Shown: positions 17,005 through 25,838, counted from the stretch's first letter. The stretch is DNA of 64,000 nt from Erythrobacter aureus (GCF_003355455.1 NZ_CP031358.1:343976-407975); one strand, 5' to 3'. Translations and numbers: made by a program. Notes: generated by a model not told the origin, from the letters alone.

Positions 17005-17074
17005 TCCAGAAACTTCCTCAAAGCGCCTATTTGCCTTGCCGAATTGCCCCTGCTGGTTTATCCAGAAACTTCCT
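17004..17074 (+). repeat. Direct repeat pair ATCCAGAAACTTCCT
   Basis: The 15-mer ATCCAGAAACTTCCT occurs at 17004-17018 and again at 17060-17074, start to start 56 bases apart. It begins on the last base of the pilin 5 stop codon and ends 23 bases before the next gene. It resembles the AACATCCAGAA element found elsewhere in the window and may be an operator or RNA element. Confidence 0.55.
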
Positions 17075-17097
17075 GATCCAATTAGGGGGCAATCAAA

Positions 17098-17340
17098 GTG
17101 GCTACTCGAAATGCTCCTGCACCGAAGAGCGTGCAGGATAAAGTAACGATGGTGAGCAAGGGCGCGCGGATCACCGACGCGATCCTCGCAGTGGTTTTTC
17201 TCGGCCTGGCAGTTTTCTGGGGCGGGTGGTTCTGGTGGGCGTCTTCGGCGTTCTGCGCCGCAACCGCGATCATCGGTCCGATCGACCATATGTACGCGTG
17301 GGTTCGCGACCGCTTCCTTCAGGTGAAGCAGGGAAAGTAA
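17098..17340 (+). CDS. Small membrane protein of the pilus operon (80 aa)
   Basis: The frame starts with GTG at 17098 preceded by AGGGGGC. The product has a basic N-terminus and two membrane helices (DAILAVVFLGLAVFWGGWFWWAS and SAFCAATAIIGPIDHMYAWV, close together, about residues 26-65) and ends in a basic tail. It lies between the fifth and sixth pilin-like genes and ends 6 bases before the latter. It could help membrane insertion or storage of leaderless pilins, but this is only a guess from position. No family is recognised. Confidence 0.62.
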   Translation: MATRNAPAPKSVQDKVTMVSKGARITDAILAVVFLGLAVFWGGWFWWASSAFCAATAIIGPIDHMYAWVRDRFLQVKQGK

Positions 17341-17346
17341 TCCGCG

Positions 17347-17805
17347 ATGTCGAACGTCCTTCTCGGGATCATGGGAACCATCCTCTTCATCGGCCTCGCC
17401 TTGGCGGGGGTCGTATTCATTGGGCCGGAGTTCATGGATACGAAGATCGATGCCGAGGCTAGCGGGTATCTCAACCAGCGAAGCCAGATCGCTTATGCGA
17501 TTGAAAGCTATGCTTCCGAGAATGGGAAGCTCCCGCTCGAGGCAGGGAAAGAGCCTATCGACCTCTTGGTCGAGAAGAAATTCCTAACCCGAGCTCCCGC
17601 CGGCGGTAGTTCGCAGTGGTCGCTCAATTCGGCGGACAACTCTCTCATCACTCCGGTGGCAGGCCCGAAGGCTCATGCCACGAAGATTTGCGTCGCAGCT
17701 CGGGCGAAGGCGAAAATGGCTCAGCCGGAGAACATCTACAAATGCGATGGGTCGGACGCGCCTGGCGGCCGACTTTCAGCAAAGGATCCGTGCTGCCTCA
17801 TGTAG
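17347..17805 (+). CDS. Leaderless type IV pilin-like protein 6
   Basis: A 152-residue pilin paralogue (SNVLLGIMGTILFIGLALAGVVFIGPEFMDT), the shortest of the six. Its amphipathic helix (YLNQRSQIAYAIESYASENGKLP) is followed by a short globular part. Cysteines differ from the others: KICVAAR, YKCDGS and a terminal CC in DPCCLM. It sits directly before the assembly ATPase gene. No leader is encoded. Divergence suggests a specialised minor pilin. Confidence 0.8.
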   Translation: MSNVLLGIMGTILFIGLALAGVVFIGPEFMDTKIDAEASGYLNQRSQIAYAIESYASENGKLPLEAGKEPIDLLVEKKFLTRAPAGGSSQWSLNSADNSLITPVAGPKAHATKICVAARAKAKMAQPENIYKCDGSDAPGGRLSAKDPCCLM

Positions 17806-17831
17806 GTTGGCGGGAATTGCAGGGAAATATC

Positions 17832-19724
17832 ATGGGCAAGCAGGTAATCGCTTTGGAAGAGCGTGGAGATCTGAGGGAGCGACTGCGCCGTCGTGCTATC
17901 GGGGATAAGCCCCGCGCAGCAAATCCTTCTTCGGCGAGTGGGAATATCGCTCATTACCTCGTCGAAAACGAGTTGCTCGACAGGCCGCAGGCGCGTGCCG
18001 CGCAGCTCGATGCGCGGGCGCGAGGCGTTCCGGTGGCAACGATTTTATCTGAGCAGGGTTCGGTCCCTCGGGAAAAGATCATTGAGGCGATCGAGAACAT
18101 CGACACTGGCCTTCTGGCTGGCTCTTTGGAGTTCGATGTTCGACTTCCACGCCGCGACCTTCGCGAGCTGAAGATTATTTGCCACGCCCAGTCGGACAAG
18201 AAACTGTTCGTTTCCAGCATCACAAACATGTCCCTCGTGCGCCAGCGTCTGGCGCCGTATTTGAATGGGCGTGAGCTCGTCGAAGTTGAATTTTCATGGG
18301 CGAAATGGAACGAGTTCGAGCCGGGCATCGACAGGATCATTGAGCCTGGGGTGGCTCGGCCGAAATTGGACGACGATACGAACCCTCGTTCGGTTATCGC
18401 GGACTCGGCCGCTGATGCTGAAGTTCTTGAGCTCTTGATCGACTTCGCCGCACTCAATAATGTCTCCGATATCCATATTGAGCCTCAGAAGACGACCTAC
18501 AGGGTTTACTTCCGTCATCTGGGCAAGCGGCAGCTCGGCCATTCCGGCTCTATCGAGCAGTACAACCGCCTTACTGCCATGATCAAAGACCGTGCGCAGG
18601 TCGATCCGATGGAAACGCGCATTCCGCTGGATGGCTCGTTTCCGATCCAGATCCGCGGCCGTGGCTTCGACGTCCGTGTCGCGACCGTCCCAACGGACGG
18701 TCGCGAGAAGCTCACCTTGCGATTGCTCGACCCGCAGCGCGCGCAAATGCCGCTGACGCAGCTCGGGATCAGCGAGGTCGACGAATGGCGTTCGATTTGC
18801 GGGTACCGCAACGGATTGGTTCTGATCGTCGGCGCAACTGGTTCTGGTAAGACGACAACACTGAACGCCACAGTCCGTGAAATGCCGCGGGTCGAGAAGT
18901 CGATCTACACGGCAGAAGATCCTGTCGAGTACCGCATTCCAGGGGTTACGCATGTCCAGATGAACGACATGGTCGGACTGGACTTCGCGAAGGCGACCAG
19001 GGCATTTATGCGTAATGACCCTGATGTGATCATTCTGGGCGAAATCCGAGACAATGAAACGGCTTCCAAAGCCATTCAGGCGGCAGAGACCGGGCACTTG
19101 GTTATCGCGACGATCCACGCCGAGTCCGTCCCGATGGCGCTCCAGCGCCTCAAAGGCCTCGATGTGAAGCTCGAAGATTTCGAGATGCTCCTCCGCGGTG
19201 TGATGGTTCAGTTCCTGCTGCGGACGCTATGTAGCGAGTGCCATGGCGAGGGCTGTGAGGAATGCTTCCAGCAGGGTTATGGCGGACGCACGGTAGTTTC
19301 GGAAATCGCACGCGTTCGCACGCCGGCGGATGTTCGGAAGATGATGTCTCCAGACGAGAAGGATCACTACTGGCGTCCGCTCTGGAAGGATCTGGAATCG
19401 AAGCTCGAGGCTGGCGTTACCGATGGTGCTGAGATCTACCGAACCTTTGCGTCCGAACTCGATGTGATGGCGGATCATTCGAAGCTGTTGGCGAAGGTGC
19501 TTGCAGCTGAGAAGGCGAAGCGCGACGTGGTCACGTCGAACGTCGAGTTGGCCTTGGTGGCGAACCTGCCGAAGGAAGACAAGAAAAAGGCTCGTCGCCT
19601 GGCTGAGGCCCGGCTGCTTCAGCATGCGGTGGATGAAGAGGAGGCAGAAGCAGATGCGGCCTCGTCTGATGGAGAGCCGCTGGGCTCGAAGCGAAAATCG
19701 CCAGCCGAGAAGCCGGAAGGCTAG
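17832..19724 (+). CDS. pilQ: PilQ-like type IV pilus assembly ATPase (GspE/PulE family)
   Basis: Powers pilus polymerisation at the inner membrane. The 630-residue product has an N-terminal domain of about 160 residues, a PulE-type core with SDIHIEPQ, Walker A GATGSGKTTT (near residue 335), Asp box YTAEDPVEY, Walker B DPDVIILGEIRD, His box TGHLVIATIHAES, and a tetracysteine zinc motif CSECHGEGCEEC (near 467). The C-terminal ~110 residues are charged and helical. The start is the ATG at 17832, preceded by AGGGA; the frame is open upstream only because it overlaps pilin 6. The order PilQ then PilR follows R64-type thin-pilus operons. Confidence 0.93.
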   Translation: MGKQVIALEERGDLRERLRRRAIGDKPRAANPSSASGNIAHYLVENELLDRPQARAAQLDARARGVPVATILSEQGSVPREKIIEAIENIDTGLLAGSLEFDVRLPRRDLRELKIICHAQSDKKLFVSSITNMSLVRQRLAPYLNGRELVEVEFSWAKWNEFEPGIDRIIEPGVARPKLDDDTNPRSVIADSAADAEVLELLIDFAALNNVSDIHIEPQKTTYRVYFRHLGKRQLGHSGSIEQYNRLTAMIKDRAQVDPMETRIPLDGSFPIQIRGRGFDVRVATVPTDGREKLTLRLLDPQRAQMPLTQLGISEVDEWRSICGYRNGLVLIVGATGSGKTTTLNATVREMPRVEKSIYTAEDPVEYRIPGVTHVQMNDMVGLDFAKATRAFMRNDPDVIILGEIRDNETASKAIQAAETGHLVIATIHAESVPMALQRLKGLDVKLEDFEMLLRGVMVQFLLRTLCSECHGEGCEECFQQGYGGRTVVSEIARVRTPADVRKMMSPDEKDHYWRPLWKDLESKLEAGVTDGAEIYRTFASELDVMADHSKLLAKVLAAEKAKRDVVTSNVELALVANLPKEDKKKARRLAEARLLQHAVDEEEAEADAASSDGEPLGSKRKSPAEKPEG

Positions 19725-19733
19725 AGGCTACCA

Positions 19734-20174
19734 GTGAGCAATGTTCTTATCGCTATCGCGACTTTAACCGTCGGGTTCATCCTGGCGACCTATGGCGCGT
19801 ACACCAGTTATTATTCGCTGAAGCGAGCGGAATACTTTGACCGTGTGTCGACCGGATTTGAGCTTGCTGTCGTATATGTGACCGAGATGGAGCAGGACCT
19901 TGGCCGTGTGCCAGTGGCTGCAGATCTCGATCCAGCTCGGTTCGCGGATCTTGAGGGCCATGGGATTGTCTACCGATACGGAAGTGCTGTCGGATGGAAT
20001 GGGAAACCGTACGTTTGGGTGTGCGCCAGAGCGCCGGTGAAGCAACCGTATATTGAGGAAGCTTTCCAGAAGGTCGCCGACCAAAGGACGGGCACGCTCT
20101 TTGGCCCGAACTGCCAGAATTGGACGGGTTCGGGCGCTAGCGTGGCGATAACTTATCGCTTGAATGAAGTTTGA
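19734..20174 (+). CDS. Pilin-like protein with leaderless N-terminal helix
   Basis: A 146-residue protein beginning with GTG at 19734. Residues 2-25 form a hydrophobic helix (SNVLIAIATLTVGFILATYGAYT) that resembles both the six pilins (SNVLxx) and the PilV-like proteins (LIAIATL). It continues into an amphipathic helix and a small domain with two cysteines (WVCARA, GPNCQNW). Placed between the assembly ATPase and platform genes, it is probably a minor or initiating pilin. No leader is encoded; the gene follows the ATPase stop by 9 bases. Confidence 0.72.
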   Translation: MSNVLIAIATLTVGFILATYGAYTSYYSLKRAEYFDRVSTGFELAVVYVTEMEQDLGRVPVAADLDPARFADLEGHGIVYRYGSAVGWNGKPYVWVCARAPVKQPYIEEAFQKVADQRTGTLFGPNCQNWTGSGASVAITYRLNEV

Positions 20175-20240
20175 AGCGGAATTGGAAGCATCTTCAGGGG
20201 AGGCGCTTCCTAGGTCTTGCGAATTTGTTGGGGTGCTTTG

Positions 20241-21428
20241 ATGCCTGAGTATTCAGTTCCTATCCGCAAAAGCGGGCAAGTTATTACCTCGGTCGTAGTC
20301 GCTGAGACCGTGAACGATGCGCGGTTGGCGGCGCAGCGCATGGGTACGGTCTTGGGGATGCCCAAGCTGGTGAAGGGCCGTCGCACTGGTGGGATGACTT
20401 CCGCTGAGCGTTATGTGTTCCTGCACCAGCTGGCGACGATGCTGATCGCCAAGGTTCAGCTGAGTCGGGCTCTCCAGATTTTGCGCGAAAGCCATGGCGG
20501 TCGAATTGCTCGAGCTGCCGCCGGCTTGGAAGCTGGAGTGGCGTCGGGTCGTTCGATCGCTGACCTGATGTATGAAGACAAGCGAAATTTCCCCGGTGCT
20601 GTCGGGCTCTTGGTCAAGGCTGGTTCGAGCGGCACGGGTGGGACAGCCGAGGCGCTGAAGAAGGCCGCCGAATTCGAGCGTCAGATACTTGGGGCAGCGA
20701 CAAAGGGGGCAAAAGGCCTCTATAGCGCGGGTTTTTGGGTGGTCGTTGCTACGATCAGTATTTTCGCGTGTCCGCTCTGGCTGACGCCGTATCTGCAGGA
20801 GTCGCAGCTCTTCCAGCTGACAGACCAGCCTATCCAGTGGGAATGGTTGGACATGCTCTCGTATGGCCTGGGCGCGATCACACTGATCATGATGCTTGTC
20901 GGCATGTTTCTGTTCTTCTTGGTCGGGGTCGGCCAGCGGCTATTCCCGCAGGCGTCGGACGCTATTGTGATGCGCCTTCCGTTCATGAAGGACATCGTCT
21001 TCACGCGGGACAATTTTGTGTCGCTTTATCGGTTCAGCCTCATGGTGAAAGCCGGGGTCTCCCTCGAGGAGGCGATTAGCACGACCTACAACGACACTCG
21101 CAAGGGCGCACTGAAGGACGACCTTGGTCGGGCTTTGCATAATGTGAAGGTCGGCGAGCCCTGGGCGAAGGGCTTCAGGACCGTGCATCCGACCGACAAG
21201 GCGGCGCTCTCAATGGCGACGGACAAGGAAGCCCTAGGCGGAATTCTGGAGCAAGTAGCCGACCAAAACCGCGCCATCTACATTCGGAGGCTGGAGATCG
21301 TTCAGCCGGTGATGGCGATGATCGGAGGCATCTCGATGGTGTTGGTTTACGCCATCACCGGTCTCTATTCGATCGTTCCGTTCTCGGAGCTGTTTGGCAA
21401 GTTGATGGGTGACGCAAGCGGCTTCTAG
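20241..21428 (+). CDS. pilR: PilR-like inner-membrane platform protein (GspF/PilC family)
   Basis: Platform proteins couple the assembly ATPase to pilin extraction from the inner membrane. The 395-residue product has two GspF-type helical repeats with membrane helices at about residues 162-185 (FWVVVATISIFACPLWLTPYL), 212-236 (GAITLIMMLVGMFLFFLVGV) and near the C-terminus (VMAMIGGISMVLVYAITGLYSIV). I chose the ATG at 20241 rather than the upstream TTG at 20217, because MPEYSVPIRKSG is a normal start for the family and GGGG lies before it. The stop TAG is in frame with, and 21 bases before, the next ATG. Confidence 0.88.
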   Translation: MPEYSVPIRKSGQVITSVVVAETVNDARLAAQRMGTVLGMPKLVKGRRTGGMTSAERYVFLHQLATMLIAKVQLSRALQILRESHGGRIARAAAGLEAGVASGRSIADLMYEDKRNFPGAVGLLVKAGSSGTGGTAEALKKAAEFERQILGAATKGAKGLYSAGFWVVVATISIFACPLWLTPYLQESQLFQLTDQPIQWEWLDMLSYGLGAITLIMMLVGMFLFFLVGVGQRLFPQASDAIVMRLPFMKDIVFTRDNFVSLYRFSLMVKAGVSLEEAISTTYNDTRKGALKDDLGRALHNVKVGEPWAKGFRTVHPTDKAALSMATDKEALGGILEQVADQNRAIYIRRLEIVQPVMAMIGGISMVLVYAITGLYSIVPFSELFGKLMGDASGF

Positions 21429-21449
21429 CCGCGGTGGGAGATACGGATA

Positions 21450-23135
21450 ATGGTTGCCTGGTTTCTGATCGCAATTGCAACGCTCATAGTCTTTGCCTTC
21501 ATTGCTGTGAGCAGCGTGCAGACGCTGGCTATGGCGTCTGATGCTGGAGGTAGGATCGAGACGGTAAAGCGGCTCGAGACTGTCGCAAGTGCGCTTATAT
21601 CGCGCGCAGCATCTCCAGGAAATGATGGTCTCATCTATCTTCCGGTGGGGGAGAACAATCCGACTGGTGCAGGTTATGGCCTCCCGTCATATCTTGGTTT
21701 CCAGACCCAGACAGCGTTCGGCCAGCGCTTTGTCTACTGCCCCTTTGGTGATGCGGGAGGCACGGGAACGACCCTGAGCATTCCGAATGCGGATGGCACG
21801 TCCTATAGCGTTGCCACGGCAGCATTCGAGGGGCGGGATTATGTGGTCGGCGGACGGCCAGCCTATCCTGGGCTGACTGGCCAACCGAACCTGATTGGCT
21901 TCGTGATGGCGCCGCGCTCCAAGCTTTCTGCGATTCCGAATTGCAGCGACGTGGTCTATAATTCGACATCGCGTAGGTTCGAAGCGCCGGATGCGATTGT
22001 TCGGCCGCTCACGCGCGAGAACGGCATTGATGAAAGCCGGACGATCGATGCGCGACGGATCACATTTTATGTTTCTCCGGACGGCACTGGTTTGGGCGGC
22101 AGTGAAGCCGATCCGACTAGCTTTGCGACTGCCATCAATTTCCTCAAGAGTCGCCAGCCTTCGTCGATGGAAATCAAGATGGCCTCGGGCAATTACGGCA
22201 TTGCGGCCAACGAGTTGAATATGTCGACGTTCGACAATGACAGGGGGACGAAGCTCACGATAACTGGCGTCCAAAATTCGACTTTCATCGATTTGGCCGG
22301 AACGGGTTATGTGAATATCCCGGGTGATGTGACGATGAATAACATCATTTTCGATACAGATGCCTGGGTTGTTGTTCGTGAAGATGCGTCGCTCTCTATC
22401 AAGAACTTCCAAGCTGGAGTGCTTCAGTCAGCCGGAAAGGCGGTCCTTAGAGGCGGTACAAATTCCTTCACAAGGGACACGGGTACGTATGCGGTCATGG
22501 TTCAGCCGGGTGGGGAAATGTTCGTCTCAGGCACGGTCAATTTCGCGAACCCGTCGAGGTATGGTTTCTATGTCCGAGAAGGGGGAGAATTGTCTCTTGT
22601 GAACGCGACGGTCAATTTCGCGGGCACCACCAGCTCGAGCTACGTCCACGGTATCCAGGCGCTTGATGGCGACGTAAGTGTTACGGCTTCGACCCTCAAT
22701 TTCCCGAATGGCACGTCGCACGGCATCTACATGGCTGGTGGTGATTTGACGCTGCGGAATTCCACGATGTCTTTCGGAGGCTCTTCAGTCTCCGCCGTTT
22801 TCCTCGATCGTGGGGCTGCCTTCACTATGTACGCAAGTGTGTTGGGGGCAGGGACAACGCTTCCGAACTACGGTGTTCGCGATATTGGAGCTCGTGCGGT
22901 TTCCGGTTCGGTGAGTGAGATTTACGCGAGCAACTGTTGGTTCGGCGGACTTTTCAGCTGGTCGCCCAGCGGGACATCTGGGAACACGAGCGACGTAACG
23001 GCAGCTGAGCCGGTCCCTACACTTTCAGCTTCTCCGACCAACACGGAAGTGCAAGCGTACGTTGCGGCCAACGACAACAACACCCAGAGAGCGCTCTATA
23101 ATCGCTCAAATGAGGCCAGCTGGAGCTGCATGTAA
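21450..23135 (+). CDS. PilV-like long pilin with beta-helix C-terminal domain (copy A)
   Basis: A 561-residue protein that starts with a leaderless pilin-type helix (MVAWFLIAIATLIVFAFIAV) and an amphipathic helix, then a domain of about 170 residues nearly identical to the next gene. From about residue 210 the sequence diverges and is rich in short strands, Asn and Gly, as in right-handed parallel beta-helices used as adhesins. Cysteines occur at YCPFG, PNCSDV, NCWFG and WSCM, likely paired. RBS GGGAG; an in-frame TAG (the stop of the platform gene) directly upstream excludes a leader. By analogy with R64 PilV it may sit at the pilus tip and choose the binding target; this is inference. Confidence 0.82.
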   Translation: MVAWFLIAIATLIVFAFIAVSSVQTLAMASDAGGRIETVKRLETVASALISRAASPGNDGLIYLPVGENNPTGAGYGLPSYLGFQTQTAFGQRFVYCPFGDAGGTGTTLSIPNADGTSYSVATAAFEGRDYVVGGRPAYPGLTGQPNLIGFVMAPRSKLSAIPNCSDVVYNSTSRRFEAPDAIVRPLTRENGIDESRTIDARRITFYVSPDGTGLGGSEADPTSFATAINFLKSRQPSSMEIKMASGNYGIAANELNMSTFDNDRGTKLTITGVQNSTFIDLAGTGYVNIPGDVTMNNIIFDTDAWVVVREDASLSIKNFQAGVLQSAGKAVLRGGTNSFTRDTGTYAVMVQPGGEMFVSGTVNFANPSRYGFYVREGGELSLVNATVNFAGTTSSSYVHGIQALDGDVSVTASTLNFPNGTSHGIYMAGGDLTLRNSTMSFGGSSVSAVFLDRGAAFTMYASVLGAGTTLPNYGVRDIGARAVSGSVSEIYASNCWFGGLFSWSPSGTSGNTSDVTAAEPVPTLSASPTNTEVQAYVAANDNNTQRALYNRSNEASWSCM

Positions 23136-23207
23136 GTCCGCCGAAATCTATGATTTCGTCCTATAATGGGTCTGATGGATCCGCTTAGGGTCTGAGGAGA
23201 AGTTGTA

Positions 23208-24896
23208 ATGGTCGCCTGGTTCCTCATTGCTATCGCGACACTGATCGTGTTCGCATTTATTGCGGTGAGCAGTGTTCAAACCCTCGCGATGGCTTCGGAT
23301 GCTGGCGGTCGTATCGAGACGGTGAAGCGGCTTGAAACGGTGGCGAGCGCTATGATCGCGCGCGCTGCATCGCCGGGCAATGATGGTGTGATTTATCTGC
23401 CGGTTGGCGAAGATAACCCAAGCGGGAATGGTTATGGGCTTCCTTCCAATTTGGGCTTCCAGACGCAAACCGCATTTGGCCAGCGCTTTGTCTATTGCCC
23501 TTTCGGAGATGCAGGCGGGTCAGGAACGAGCCTTTCGATTCCGAACGCGGATGGGACATCGTACAGCGTCGCGACTGCGACATTCGAGGGTCGGTCCTAT
23601 GTGGTAGGTGGTCGCCCGGCGTACCCAGGGCTGACTGGCCAACCGAACCTGATCGGTTTCGTGATGGCGCCGCGGTCGAAGCTCTCTGCGATCCCGAGCT
23701 GCAGCGACGTGGTCTACAATTCGACGTCGCGCATGTTCGAGGCATCGGACGCAATTGTTCGGCCGCTGACGCGCGAGAACGGCATTGACGAAAGCCGGAC
23801 TATCGATGCTCGTCAGATTACCTATTACGTTTCGCCAACGGGTACTGGGACTGGTGCTTCAGAGGCAGATCCTGCGAGCCTAGCCACGGCGCTGAATTTC
23901 TACAGGTCTCGGCTTCCGTCGTTCATGACGATCAACATGGCGAGCGGAAACTACGGCATGGGGGCAAGTGACCTTAATCTGTCAGGAAACGACACCCTGA
24001 CTGGTTCGACATTGCAGATACGTGGAGTCGCGAACAGCACCTTTATCGATATGGCATCGTCGGGGACCATCAGCCTGCCGGGCGACCTGAACATCATTGA
24101 TGTGATTTTCGATGCCGACGTGATGATCGCAGTAAAGCCGAATCTGCGCTTTTCAATGCATGGTTCGAGCGCGGGCCGAGTGGTGGCCGCTGGTGAAGTC
24201 CGCCTTACCGGGAATAACTCTCTGACGTTCGGCGATGACGGATACACCTTCATCCTGAACCCAGGTGGTCAGGCTATGATCGAAGGGACGCTGTCACTGA
24301 TAACGCCGTATGGGAAGGGCTTCTATGTTCATCAGGCTGGGAAGGTGAACGGGAACCAGGCGAGGGTGATTTTCAGCACGGGCAATGGAAACCGATACAC
24401 GCGAGGAATTTATCTCTCTGATGGAGAGGTCGGGCTGAATGGGTCGAACCTCGAGTATCCGGATGGGGCCGTTTTTGGGGTCTATGCGCGGAGCGGTAAG
24501 ATCGGCTTCACGCAGGTCAACATGGCCTTCGCGGGGGCGCAGACAACGCAGGCTATTTTTGCCTATCAAGGCACTTCGGTGATTGTACAGTCGAGCATCG
24601 TCGGAAGCGGCACGCCGCCGCTTGTGGGAGTTCAGGCCGTCGGAGCGACGGTCGTTAGCGGCCGTAGCACGTCGATATATGCTACAAGCGATTGTTGGGC
24701 GGGCCGCATGTTCGACCAGTCGGCGCCTGGACTTACCGGAGACAATAGCGCGGTGCTCGATCCAATCGCAGTGCCGAGCCTATCTGCTTCGCCTACGGGA
24801 GCAGAGATCGAAGCGAATTCCGATGCGAAGGCTTTGAACGCCGAGCGCGCGGCTGCGGGTCTGACGAACACGACCGACTGGATGTGCAACGCCTAG
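23208..24896 (+). CDS. PilV-like long pilin with beta-helix C-terminal domain (copy B)
   Basis: A 562-residue paralogue of the preceding gene. Residues 1 to about 205 match copy A almost exactly in protein, with many silent codon differences, while the beta-helix-like part (about 215-520) is clearly different. The cysteine pattern is kept (YCPFG, PSCSDV, DCWAG, WMCNA). RBS GAGGAG at 23191-23196. It is the last gene of the pilus operon and is followed by a terminator. Two adhesin-type variants of one scaffold could give the pilus two binding specificities. No leader peptide is encoded. Confidence 0.82.
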   Translation: MVAWFLIAIATLIVFAFIAVSSVQTLAMASDAGGRIETVKRLETVASAMIARAASPGNDGVIYLPVGEDNPSGNGYGLPSNLGFQTQTAFGQRFVYCPFGDAGGSGTSLSIPNADGTSYSVATATFEGRSYVVGGRPAYPGLTGQPNLIGFVMAPRSKLSAIPSCSDVVYNSTSRMFEASDAIVRPLTRENGIDESRTIDARQITYYVSPTGTGTGASEADPASLATALNFYRSRLPSFMTINMASGNYGMGASDLNLSGNDTLTGSTLQIRGVANSTFIDMASSGTISLPGDLNIIDVIFDADVMIAVKPNLRFSMHGSSAGRVVAAGEVRLTGNNSLTFGDDGYTFILNPGGQAMIEGTLSLITPYGKGFYVHQAGKVNGNQARVIFSTGNGNRYTRGIYLSDGEVGLNGSNLEYPDGAVFGVYARSGKIGFTQVNMAFAGAQTTQAIFAYQGTSVIVQSSIVGSGTPPLVGVQAVGATVVSGRSTSIYATSDCWAGRMFDQSAPGLTGDNSAVLDPIAVPSLSASPTGAEIEANSDAKALNAERAAAGLTNTTDWMCNA

Positions 24897-24920
24897 GCTC
24901 TGAGCATTCGAATGGAGACA

Positions 24921-24948
24921 AAAAAAGGGCGCCTTTCGGCGCCCTTTT
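24921..24948. terminator. Bidirectional terminator at the end of the pilus operon
   Basis: A 7-bp GC stem (24927-24933 with 24938-24944, GGGCGCC) with loop TTTC is flanked by AAAAAA on the left and TTTT on the right. It serves the pilus operon and the convergent DsbA-like gene. Confidence 0.92.
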
Positions 24949-24977
24949 AGTTTGCTCCGTGGGAGGACGGAGGTGAG

Positions 24978-25718
24978 TTAGCTTCCGAGGATCTGCTTGA
25001 GCGGGCCGAGCGGGATCGCGCCCGGAATGGCCTGGCCGTTAGCATAGACCATCGGGGTGCCAGCAACGCCGGCCTTCTCGGCGAGGGCGGCGTTGTGGTC
25101 TGCCTGTGCCTTTGCGGAGCCATCGGCGAGAGCCTTGTCGAATTTGCGCTTATCGAGACCGGCTGCAGCGATGAGCTGGGGGATGAGAGCGTCAGCTTCA
25201 GCAGCCGTCTTGGCACCGTTCTCGATCAGGAAGTTGTGGGCCGGAGCGAACTTGCCCTGGAGATTGGCGGCCGCGGCCAGTTCTGCCATGCGCACCGAGC
25301 CTTCACCGAGGATGGGCGTGTGGACGAGGAAGATCTTGGTTTTGCCTTCGGCGACGAGCGGCTTTGCGGTCTCAGCCGAGAAGCGTTTGCAGAAGCCGCA
25401 GTTGTAGTCGAAGAATTCGATGATCGCGGTGCCGTCTTCGGGGCCGACAAAGGCGACCTGCTTGTCGCCGGCGAAAATCGTGCTGGCGACGGGCGCGACG
25501 CGAGCGGCGAGAGCCTGGGTTTCCATTTCGCGCTGCTTCTGCTGGGCGAGCTGCATGGCTTCCATGACGATCTCGGGGTTTTCGCGAAGAATGGCTGCGA
25601 CCTCTTCCGCGGTGACACCTGCGTCATGTGCATTTGCGGGCGATGCGGCGACCAGGACGGTGGCGCTGGCACAAGCCACGGCGGCCGTTGCGCAGAACAG
25701 GCGGTTGATAATCTTCAT
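24978..25718 (-). CDS. DsbA-like periplasmic thiol-disulfide oxidoreductase
   Basis: Catalyses disulfide formation in exported proteins. The 246-residue product (start at 25718, RBS AAGGAG) has a signal peptide ending SPANA, an N-terminal helical extension (EEVAAILRENPEIVMEAMQLAQQKQ) typical of Com1/BdbD-type DsbA proteins, the active site CGFC within FFDYNCGFCKRF, and the cis-proline loop AGTPMVYANG. The open frame runs 47 codons further upstream but that part lacks export features. It lies opposite the end of the pilus operon, whose products carry paired cysteines, so they are likely substrates. An AACATCCAGAA element lies about 120 bases upstream. Confidence 0.9.
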   Translation of the reverse strand: MKIINRLFCATAAVACASATVLVAASPANAHDAGVTAEEVAAILRENPEIVMEAMQLAQQKQREMETQALAARVAPVASTIFAGDKQVAFVGPEDGTAIIEFFDYNCGFCKRFSAETAKPLVAEGKTKIFLVHTPILGEGSVRMAELAAAANLQGKFAPAHNFLIENGAKTAAEADALIPQLIAAAGLDKRKFDKALADGSAKAQADHNAALAEKAGVAGTPMVYANGQAIPGAIPLGPLKQILGS

Positions 25719-25838
25719 GGTGTACTCCTTCGGACCAAGCATCCTGCTTGGATTTGGTGATGTGGAACTTTGTGTTTTTCGGACGAGCGCCGGGCTCGTT
25801 TTCTGGAAACCCCAGATGCGTTTAGCATTTTCCCAGAG

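Noticed and set aside
21450..24896. Shufflon-like invertible segments in the PilV-like genes
   Set aside because: The two genes lie in the same orientation as complete units; I saw no short inverted crossover sites and no site-specific recombinase gene.
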